Source of the DNA: Dactylonectria macrodidyma | Taxonomy: Eukaryota; Ascomycota; Sordariomycetes; Hypocreales; Nectriaceae | NCBI GenBank assembly: GCA_020744425.1 | Contig: JAGMUV010000004.1 | Span: forward strand, 1,674,001 to 1,738,000 | Reading direction: 5' to 3' | DNA: 64,000 nucleotides | Shown here: positions 22,347 to 30,267 of the stretch, piece by piece | How the letters are laid out: each line of letters starts with the position of its first letter | Numbering within the stretch: position 1 is the first letter of the stretch | Program-made: the position numbers and the translations under genes | Notes under the pieces: generated by a model | Seen by the model: only the letters and a program-made list of their open reading frames with translations | The model's database searches: none | Told to the model about the DNA's origin: nothing

Positions 22347-23081
22347 TATTCTAACTTGTGCCTTTCGTCGAAGCGTCTTGAAGATAAAAGCTGAATCTTG
22401 AGTCCTTGGCGAAGCACGGAGTTTATAAGAATGAAAGCTTTCTGTTGCTTGTACCCTGTTCTGCGTAGCAACTATACTTCCCTTTGTCCCCATGTATTTG
22501 GTTGGTAGTCGATACGTCATGTCCCTCGTTCAATGACATGTGTGTCTTCCTGAATGATTGTTCGAAGTTACTCTGGGCTATAATTGGGCATAATAATGAT
22601 GCCTAAGGGGTTGAATTGTCTAATTGAGTGTTGTGGAAGTTAACCTAGTTCCCATCTTTGGACTTGGCCGTGAGAGACCATATTACGGCTCCCTAGCTCA
22701 GACTAGCTCAGTTTAGGCTCAGACTCAACCAGCAAGCGGCCCAGGTCTAAGGAAGGAGGAGGAAATTCTGGATGTCGGTTTTGGGGGCGTGTATCGGCGG
22801 TGCCGGGAAACGATCCATTTTCTACGTAGAGGACGGACACGTAGTGAAATCTTGTACCATTTATTGTGCTAAAAACATTCCAATTTGTTACATGATCAAA
22901 TGAAATGCGTAGTATAAGTTTCTCACTCTGCATCATCTCGAGCGGCCCACGTATTAAATATGCATCGTCACAAAGATCTTAGGATGGGCCAATATCTGCT
23001 AATATTTGGCTGGAACAAAAGCCTCCACAATCTCAAGGTGACTAAACAATTGGGGTTTGCTTTGATGTTCGCAGGAGACAT
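22347..23081. other. Tail-to-tail intergenic region
   Basis: About 0.7 kb between the ankyrin remnant and the 3' end of P450 2. AT-rich in parts; contains GACTAGCTCAGTTTAGGCTC-like short repeats near 22700-22725 (CTAGCTCAG twice). No gene is supported. Confidence 0.4.
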
Positions 23082-24852
23082 CTAACTGTTCTTTCTGATG
23101 TTCCTTTTCCGATGCAATGTGACCCCGTTCGCCTGGGCTTCCATCCAACTCTGCCCCACAATCTCAGCATGCTTCTCGCTTCTTGGTTCAAGAATGGCGT
23201 GGAATCTGGCAGGGACCATCAAAAATCCCGGCTCGGTCTTCAAAACAGGTTCAATCTCTTTGCCGTCCAGCCCTTTGGCGCGCTTGATGTTGTAAGCCCA
23301 GAGCGTGCGTGCCATGATGATATATAGAGAATTTTGTGCTAGATGCATCCCGCTGCAGATGCGGCGGCCGGCACCGTAGGCAAAATGGTCCCTTGCATTC
23401 CCATCAGACAGGTTGACTGCTTCGGCGGTGGTATAAGGGTCGTTTAGATATCGAGTTGGATCATAGGCGTGTGGGTCATCCCATCGAGAGTCGTCAAAGT
23501 GTATTGCCCTAAGGTCGTTAGACATGATCCACGTCACCAAAATACTGAGAGATGAAAGATGCTTACCACCAGTTCAACATGACAACACTACCCTTTGGAA
23601 TGAAATATCCATCATACCAGTCGTCTTCTGTCGTAGCATGATTCATTCCCGCCTTGGTGATCGGCCAGAAGCGGAGTGTCTCTTTGACCATGGCCCGGAT
23701 GTAGGGCAGGTTGTCTTCGTCATCAAAGGACGGCATTCGATCCGGGCCTACCACACGATCTAACTCTTCTTGGGCAGCTGTGACAACATGAGGATTCATT
23801 TGACAGGCCAGAATCCAAGCATTGATCACCGTAGAGGTGGACTCGCTCCCTGCCTCAACCAATCCTCCCGCCGCGTATGCTGCTTGCTCCTCGTTGATGC
23901 CGCTCTTCTCAAGGCCTCCCTCGTAGAAATCTCGAATGAAGCAATCGGGCGCCGTGCCGTCCTTAACCTGCTTAACTAGATCGAGATAAAACTTGAGATA
24001 CACCTCTCGGTCATACTTCCACCACTCGCGCCCAATCTTCCACCAGTTCTGCACCGCCCACGAAGGAAGCTGAGCAAGAGAAGGGAATGCATCCACCAGC
24101 CACGCTCCAGGCTCTGACATGAGAGTGAAATGTTCGAGGACTTCGTAAATCTTCTTGATGTAAGGGTCGTTCCAGTCGGCAACACGATGGCCATATGTGA
24201 CGGTCATGATGACACTGGCAGAGTACCGTCTGTTCATGTCATAAAAGGCCATGTCGTCTTTGGCGTGTAAGAACTCGTAGAGAAGCTGCTTGGATTCAAA
24301 GTCTTGAATAGGCTTGTAGGTCGCCGTCGTGCTGAAGTTCAGGGCTGCATGGCTGAGTTTTCGCAGGATTCTCCAATGCTCTCCGTACGGCATGAATATT
24401 TCTCTGTTTTGATTCGACGTCGCATCGAATGCCATTGGCATTTTCGGACGGGATGAATATTTTGATCCTCTCTTATCGAGGAGCTCCTTAGCCACGCTGG
24501 CCGTGTTGAGCCAGATCCAATCAGTCCCTCCCATTCTTGTGTATACAACTGGGCCAAAAGTCTTGGCCCACGCTCTTGTCACATTGGGAATCTCATCGGC
24601 GTTGGAAAGCGAGAGGAGGTTTCCGATGAGCGGGTACCCCTTGGGGCCTGGTGGTAGAAGTTTTCGGCGCTTGTCGCCCAGCAATAAGATAGAAAGAAAT
24701 ATGGACTTGGCTGTTAGCTAGATTTGATCAAAATGGAGTCGAGAGGCTGAACCTACGATCAGAATTACTACCACGATATTTTTTCCTTGTTGAGTTAGGA
24801 TTGTTGATCCTATGGCCTCTTTGGCCGACTTGACTAGGGTAATGAATGCCAT
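23082..24852 (-). CDS. Cytochrome P450 2, microsomal type
   Basis: Start ATG at 24852. There are three exons: an N-terminal exon encoding the hydrophobic anchor (KNIVVVILIV), a long central exon beginning AKSIFLSILLLGD, and a last exon from about 23513. The intron between the last two splits the codon for the second Trp of VMLNWW. Landmarks are PPGPKGYPLIGNLLSL, the I-helix AAGGLVEAGSESTSTV, ExxR in VKETLRFWP, and the heme loop FAYGAGRRICSGMHLAQ with the axial Cys. The I-helix has ESTS where many P450s have an acid-Thr pair, so the oxygen-activating region looks usual. It is ER-anchored. It is divergent from the membrane protein gene at 25423. About 540 aa, a normal length. Substrate unknown; an aromatic or ring-oxidised intermediate is suggested by the cluster only. 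Confidence 0.93.
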
Positions 24853-25422
24853 GGTTGGATTGGTGACAACGACGACCCCAAACCAACTTGCATGGATGAA
24901 GTGTTTGCTTGGAGGAGGTGCGGTGATTTACCGAAACAAGCAAGATTCGTAACTCCTCTATGATGCCTTCACACTCATATGCAATGTAATTGGCACGGCA
25001 TGTAAAACGCTGAGGCATACATGTTCCGGTGTAATACACTCATTACGGCCGCGGAGATAGGAATCTTTTTCTTCGAACCAATCGCCGCAAATACACCCTA
25101 TGACGCCCAAGGTATTCTTACGGCAGTAAACGCACTTCGGAGTCCTCGGAGGATAATCTTACTCTTCCGGCGCCGCGGGTGCCGCCCGGAACGCGAGGCG
25201 GGGATGCGGACCTTTGTCACTCCGGACGCACTTAAACGGCCTTCGACAGCTGTGGGAAGTGAAGAAAATCTGCGGGAAGTTGCCGCTAGACAATTCAAGC
25301 CAGAATTCTACAATCATCCCTTTAAGCAAGAAGTTGTAAACGGAGCTACGTTACAACTGGCCAGCTGAACTAGGTGGTTTCTACTTCATTTCTCCATTCG
25401 GCTCAAAAGCACAAACCGTGTC
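24853..25422. promoter_or_regulatory. Divergent promoter of P450 2 and the membrane-protein gene
   Basis: 570 bp between divergent starts. It contains TTCCGG at 25024-25029, TCCGGCGCCG at 25166-25175, CCCGGA at 25186-25191 and TCCGGA at 25221-25226. The middle (25140-25210) is GC-rich relative to its surroundings. These are candidate Zn2Cys6 sites, as in the other cluster promoters. Confidence 0.5.
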
Positions 25423-26235
25423 ATGTTTGTTCCCGGCACTACCAGCCGTCCCCCGACGGACATAGTCATTCCCTACAATGAGCAACTCATTTTCACTGTC
25501 GCAACCCAGATACCTTTTATCCTATTTTTCAGCTTGGGCATACGGAATTTAATTTCTCATGGCGACCCGAAAGCTCTGCTATTCGGCATTGGCGGTGTAC
25601 TGTCGTCAGCATACGAGCCTATCGTCGACGTCATGGGATTTTGTTTCTTCCCACGTGAAGGAAACTGGATAGCGTTTGAAGCCTTTGGCAGACCGATTCC
25701 AGTCTTCGTTCCCGCAACATATGGCTGGTATGTCGGAGGTATGGGATATTGGTTTTACACCGTCATCCAGAATCCCAAGACGACCCCGCTTGATGTGCAG
25801 CTGCTTTGGTTCAGAGCTTTCGCCATTAACCTGGTGCTCGAGTATCCACCGCTCTACATTGGGGTCTATATCTACTACGGCTTTCAGCCTTTGGAAGTTG
25901 GGGGCTTTCCTCTGTGGTTCCCAGCTGTCCATGCGGTATCACCGATTCTTGCTGCCACTGTGATAAGTCTTATCACTCCGCATTTGAAGGGGCTCAACAA
26001 CTTGGTGATTGTGCCGGCAACCTTTATGGCTTACGGCATGGCCAATGCAGGATTTGGTGCGCCTGTTTGGCTAGCATTAAGTGTTGATCTTGGGTATCAC
26101 GCAACCTACCCCGCTGTCGCAGTTACCGCCCTCCTTATTTATTCCGGCGTGTGGATCATGTCTCTGCATAAACTCCCAAGTCAGGGAGCAAAGATGAATG
26201 GGGTAAATGGGAAGGCGAAGGGGCTGAGGGGTTAA
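25423..26235 (+). CDS. Polytopic membrane protein of unknown family
   Basis: Intronless 270-aa protein with about seven hydrophobic stretches, for example residues 24-43 (IFTVATQIPFILFFSLGI), about 51-75, 98-113, 126-150, 163-185, 190-215 and 225-247. Charged residues inside or near the membrane include E-P-I-V-D (about residues 66-70) and ARG/HIS-rich loops. The C-terminus is a short basic tail. I do not recognise the family. Size and topology recall small 7-TM meroterpenoid cyclases, but I cannot match their sequence, and no prenyltransferase is in the window. It sits between P450 2 (shared promoter) and the SnoaL/VOC genes, so it may act in the same pathway as a transporter, membrane enzyme or scaffold. 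Functional role open. Confidence 0.75.
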   Translation: MFVPGTTSRPPTDIVIPYNEQLIFTVATQIPFILFFSLGIRNLISHGDPKALLFGIGGVLSSAYEPIVDVMGFCFFPREGNWIAFEAFGRPIPVFVPATYGWYVGGMGYWFYTVIQNPKTTPLDVQLLWFRAFAINLVLEYPPLYIGVYIYYGFQPLEVGGFPLWFPAVHAVSPILAATVISLITPHLKGLNNLVIVPATFMAYGMANAGFGAPVWLALSVDLGYHATYPAVAVTALLIYSGVWIMSLHKLPSQGAKMNGVNGKAKGLRG

Positions 26236-26658
26236 GCTGTGACTCTCGAGATATTTGTAGAGGAAGGCAGGCGGAGAGATCGTTAATTGTCGGAGTGAGT
26301 TTTGTCCAAGACGATGGTGTAGATCGAGTTTAGAAAGGTAGTGAGCTGGCGAGGTGGAATGGGAGAGTTAGCAAACATCATTTGATTTACGGAAATTAGA
26401 GAAGAGACTGTTCAAGGCCGTACTGCCACCAACAAATATTTCATAGCAGAAACAGAATTCAGCTACTCAAACTTGCCGCCGTTCCAGACGGCGGCAAGTT
26501 GGGTTAAGCCTCGATGGATGCAAGGATCAACTGTGCTAGACTTCGAAGCTCATATATTGTTTCACTGTTTTGGGCTCTTATCGAAGATGAGTAACACGGT
26601 CCCTGGTCATATGAGCTACTTATCAAGTTCTCTCATACGCTCCCACTAGGTAGCTACC
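26236..26658. other. Tail-to-tail intergenic region
   Basis: Between the membrane-protein gene and SnoaL-like gene 1. A small inverted repeat TTGCCGCCG..CGGCGGCAA at about 26473-26500 could be a hairpin in the 3' region (terminator-like or mRNA end). No gene is seen. Confidence 0.45.
26473..26500. repeat. Short perfect inverted repeat between two 3' ends
   Basis: CTTGCCGCCG and CGGCGGCAAG flank a loop of about 8 bases (TTCCAGACGG overlap), forming a strong GC-rich hairpin downstream of two convergent genes. It may lie in the 3' UTR of one or both. Confidence 0.6.
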
Positions 26659-27384
26659 TCACTTCTTCTTAAATTCCACCGACTCAGTTGCATCCTGCTT
26701 TCCACTAAAGTCCGCAATCTTTGTTGCCATATCCACCGGGAATGAGTAGTGCTCATGGATGTACTTCCACACGCCATCTACCTTTCTGACCAAAGAGGTG
26801 GAGCGGAATGAGAAATCATATGGCGACCCGTCAGTCGCAGTCCCATCAACCCGCTGTACTGCGGTGATGTAGCCAAATTCTGTTGTGACCGCAACAATTT
26901 CAACCTCTCTGAATCGCTGATTTGTTTTCCCCAAATATGGGGTGATGTGGTCATAGTGTGCCTCTAGATTCGGCCGAGACACGGTCCCCATCAAGTCGAA
27001 AATGAAGTAGTCTTTCAATTCGAAGAAGTTCTTTCCCGCTTCCGTGTCCGTATGAGCCACGTGATTGAGAAAATTGCCGAACTTGGTGTAAAACTCCAGT
27101 ATTTCAGCTTCAGTAGATGCCAGCGTCGGGTCATGGTACTTGAAAAGCGATCAGTAACTATACGAATAGAAAACACAGCGATAGGGTTACTGACCGTGCT
27201 CGGTGGTTGCGACAGATCTTTGTGCAGGGCGCTCACAGTCGTAAAACCAGTCTGAGAAGAGATGGTAAGCGCATGAACCAAACCTCAGTACAGGTCCAGT
27301 TACCTCTTTTTTCCAGTTTGCCATGGTGATCTCTGGTGTGTTGATATCGGGTCCTGTTTCGTATTTCGGATGTAGCAGTGGCAT
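26659..27384 (-). CDS. SnoaL/NTF2-like protein 1
   Basis: Three exons (27384-27304, 27251-27195, 27138-26659) give 205 aa. The C-terminal part has the fold signature seen in ketosteroid-isomerase-like proteins: FYTKFGNFLNHVAH, then FIFDLMGTVSRPNLEAHYDHITPYL, RSTSLVRKVDGVWKYIHEHYSFP. Such proteins bind small hydrophobic molecules, and some catalyse isomerisation, cyclisation or dehydration. A helical N-terminus precedes the domain and no signal peptide is visible. The gene is read in the same direction as the VOC gene 0.55 kb upstream. Its place between oxidative enzymes suggests it acts on an unstable keto or enol intermediate. The exact reaction is not readable; it could also be a binding protein. 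Confidence 0.85.
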
Positions 27385-27929
27385 GATGACTGCTAGCCGT
27401 CCGGGATCTTATTTCTACATCTAACTGTCGTTGACCGAAGGTCGAGAGAACCAATCGGATTAGGGCGCTCGGCCCGCGGAGGCCTGGAAGAACTGCATGA
27501 GGACCCTGTATTTCTGCTCGGAATACATTGCCATGACTCCCGGTCGGCAAGCATCTACTCCAGACTCACAGGTAGGCACCTTCTTTAGAGACGGCAACAC
27601 TATTCTTGTGCCATTCCATTCACAGACACGGTCACTTAAATAAAGCTAGAAATTTTACGCCATGGCTGCCACTGATCTATGGTCATAGGCTGTGATGGTG
27701 AATAACCTTGGGCTTTAGCCGCGGGCCATGCGATACGCAGGTTCGATTGACGATATGGATAGGAAGAAAGGTGGAACGTTTTTCCCCCCGAATTTGTGCC
27801 TCAGAATAGGATCACGTATTGAAACAAGTCTTCATAAATGTGTTTCTGATCAAGCGGTATACAACTCCTAACGTTCTCATACATCGTGCCCGCCAATCGC
27901 TCACTCCTTCTCACTTTCGTCTAAGCTCA
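27385..27929. promoter_or_regulatory. Promoter region of SnoaL-like gene 1
   Basis: 545 bp downstream of the VOC stop and upstream of the SnoaL start. It contains GTCCGGG just upstream of the start (27399-27405) and a CCCGGTCGG at about 27540. No gene is supported; short frames at 27233-27550 lack signatures. Confidence 0.35.
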
Positions 27930-28565
27930 TTAAGCGGCCGCCTGAATGACATCATATTGGTCCCTGACATCCTTGGGGGGCGGTGCTGGGATTGTGTCGA
28001 ACCCTCGGGAGCCAATATTCCGTCTCCTCTTCAAACCCACTTCGTCTTCTCCATCTCGCAACTTGCGGATCAATTCCATGGGATCAAAATCGACACCGAT
28101 AGGGTTCTCCGCATACTCCGGCGATGCCATCATTGCGCTTGCCTCCTCAACCGTGTCGAAGTTGTCGACCTGAGTTTCAAGCTGGTTGCCATCTGGGTCC
28201 TGGTAGTAGATGCTTGTCGTGGGACCGTGGTTGACACACCAAATAGGCAAGATGCCCCTGGCTTTGCGTTGCTCGTACGCTTGCATGAGGTCACCAAGGG
28301 TGGCGAATTGAAACGCGATGTGCTCCAACCCGGAAGACGTGGGGATCTTTTCCGAAGTTCCCGGGATGTACCCAATAGCAAGGCGATGGTGCTCCTCGTC
28401 GTACGTGAGAAAGGTGAGCACTTCGTTCTCAAAAGTGGCGAAGGCACCGAGAAAAGCCTTGTAGAATTCCACCATGGGTTTGTAGTTTGCTGTTCTGAGA
28501 ACAACATGGGCTAGGCCTATTGGAGACCGCACCTTTTCAGAGAGATTTGGGGTGGCATAGACCAT
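27930..28565 (-). CDS. One-domain VOC-fold protein, extradiol-dioxygenase-like
   Basis: Single exon of 211 aa from the ATG at 28565 (MVYATPNL); an upstream GTG frame at 28619 is less likely. The vicinal-oxygen-chelate fold is seen as two beta-alpha-beta units. GLAHVVLRTANYKPMVEFY gives H20, GLEHIAFQFATLGDLMQAYEQ gives H82, and YQDPDGNQLETQVD gives E130, the three metal ligands used by type I extradiol dioxygenases (BphC-like). Fungal proteins of this kind are often labelled biphenyl-2,3-diol 1,2-dioxygenase. A C-terminal extension (about 150-211) with EEASAMM and a basic stretch KRRRNIGSRGFDT is not part of the core fold. The expected role is opening a catechol ring next to its hydroxyls. Glyoxalase or other VOC chemistry remains possible. 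Context: hydroxylases upstream and an FAH-family hydrolase in the same cluster. Confidence 0.88.
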   Translation of the reverse strand: MVYATPNLSEKVRSPIGLAHVVLRTANYKPMVEFYKAFLGAFATFENEVLTFLTYDEEHHRLAIGYIPGTSEKIPTSSGLEHIAFQFATLGDLMQAYEQRKARGILPIWCVNHGPTTSIYYQDPDGNQLETQVDNFDTVEEASAMMASPEYAENPIGVDFDPMELIRKLRDGEDEVGLKRRRNIGSRGFDTIPAPPPKDVRDQYDVIQAAA

Positions 28566-29122
28566 ATTTGCGGTGTTGAAATTGCAACGGATCGAGATGT
28601 CGAAGAAAAGGTGTGACAATGAGTAACGACGATCTGCATAACATGAGCTTCAGATCAGATAAGCCTCGTAGTTCATTTTCCAGCATGATATAACCGTATT
28701 CTAGACAACCCATTGCCTGATTGCACTTCCCGGGCGTGGGTCTTCCGGAGTCTGTGTGCTAATCCGGCGAAGCTTGTCCCGAACTCCGATCGAGCAACAT
28801 ACCTGAGAATGCTGTCACACAGATCTCTACACATCAAACGCGTGAACTAAACACCAAGGATAAATCACAACCTATAATCGCGATTTTATTGAAGGGGGTA
28901 GTGAAGAATTGGCAACACTTGTAGATGTTCACAGTTCGTCACTGCTAATGACAGGTTCCACTGGCACTGGAGAGATGTTGCTATCTATTGATCCCACGTC
29001 CAACCCCAGTCAAAAGAAACACCCGCAAACAATGAAACTAAGAACTCCTGCTACTCATCTAGCTGGTCAATAGATTTTCGCGCGCTAGATTCACACAACC
29101 CTGGCCTTCAATTCCATCACTC
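28566..29122. promoter_or_regulatory. Promoter region of the VOC gene
   Basis: Contains TCCGGA at 28744-28749 and TCCGGCGA at 28763-28770, about 180-200 bp upstream of the ATG. No gene is seen. Confidence 0.5.
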
Positions 29123-29684
29123 TCAACCTTCTCGCAATGCAGCCACGAGGGCGGAGGTGTCCTAAAAACCAATTAAAACCAACATCTAGGAGCCAAGTGG
29201 TAGAACGCTTACACCCCAAACTTGGTAAAGGCAAAGTTTAGGGCTTCCAGTTTGAGGATCAGAGATGACAAGCCGGCCCGTAAACTCCCCCTCAACTTGC
29301 TTCCCATTCCTCAGACCCATTGCAACGCGGGCTGTGAAGAGGAGGTCACTGGCATTTCTATCGCTAACGTAGACCTTCAAGACCTCGTGTTTTCGCATTG
29401 AAATCAGATTCCAGGCATTTGCTCGTGAATTCCGAATTTCTGGGTCACGTTAGATGCTGAAATTCATCACGTTGAGGCCACAAACCCTCTGTGCCACGGA
29501 ATGGGGTCGCGCCGAAATATGCCACTCCATCGCTCGTGAATATCTCATCAGCAAGGATATCACCAATACCCGGGTCGGAGTTATCCAACAGCTGATAGAA
29601 TTTCTCGATCAATTGCTGCACCGCTTGGGGGACTTCGATGCCCGTTGGCCATTCCGCAAAGTCAATACCATAGCCCATGATCAA
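29123..29684 (-). CDS. SnoaL/NTF2-like protein 2
   Basis: Three exons (29684-29486, 29439-29213, 29161-29123) give 154 aa, the usual size for one NTF2-like domain. Features are an N-terminal helix (VPQAVQQLIEKFYQLLDNSDPGIG), DILADEIFTSDGVAYFG, the turn PFRGTEE, and a beta-sheet run HEVLKVYVSDRNASDLLFTARVAMGLRNGKQVEGEFTGRLVI. It resembles SnoaL_4/DUF-type fungal proteins near secondary-metabolite genes. No catalytic Asp/His pair is obvious. It differs in sequence from SnoaL-like protein 1, so the two are not recent duplicates. It shares the upstream region with Zn2Cys6 regulator 2. Probably a small-molecule isomerase, cyclase or binder; function inferred from fold only. Confidence 0.82.
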
Positions 29685-30267
29685 AACGCCGTAGTCGTTT
29701 GAATGCTTGACACTGGATAATCAAAATCCAGAACCTCTAAAGTTCATTTAGGCCATTACTCGCAATCCTACAATTCAGTAAAGCTCGGATACGTTTGCTC
29801 CGGATGGCCCGCGGAGCCGCGGATCGGGTTCTAGCACAAATCCGACAGGCTGTGGCTTATGCCTGCCCCCAATGCCGTTAGAATGACCATTCTTAGTCAT
29901 GATTTTCTTCCAAAGCTTCATATCGAACCAGGATACCGTGTCGGAAGGTGCATGCGAAACAGTCAGCAATTTTTAAGAGCCACGGCCTCGGGTCCTGTGT
30001 CGGACACCGATTCGGCCAAGGTCTTCAACCAATGGCTACTCTTAAAACAGCAGACAAGACTTTCGGACCTCTATATCGTCCCCTTATTCCCGGCACTTGA
30101 GATCCGAAGAAGCGAAGTTAGCCGGTTTTGACCCCGAGCTGAGTAACGCGTTGCCCCTGCATCGGACTACTACGTAGTAGAGGTCATCCGTGTGCACCTT
30201 TGCTTTTATTTCTTTGTTCCTTCGGGGTTCTACGTCTCTCCTGGCGCAATACTTTCCGCATATCACC
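29685..30267. promoter_or_regulatory. Divergent promoter of SnoaL-like gene 2 and regulator 2
   Basis: 583 bp between divergent starts. It holds TCCGGA at 29799-29804 and the GC-rich GGCCCGCGGAGCCGCGG stretch at about 29806-29822. A palindrome CTACTACGTAGTAG lies at 30168-30181. No gene is supported. Confidence 0.5.

Noticed and set aside
28566..28619. Longer N-terminus for the VOC protein starting at a GTG
   Set aside because: The ATG at 28565 gives a normal start just before the VOC fold; fungal nuclear genes rarely start at GTG.
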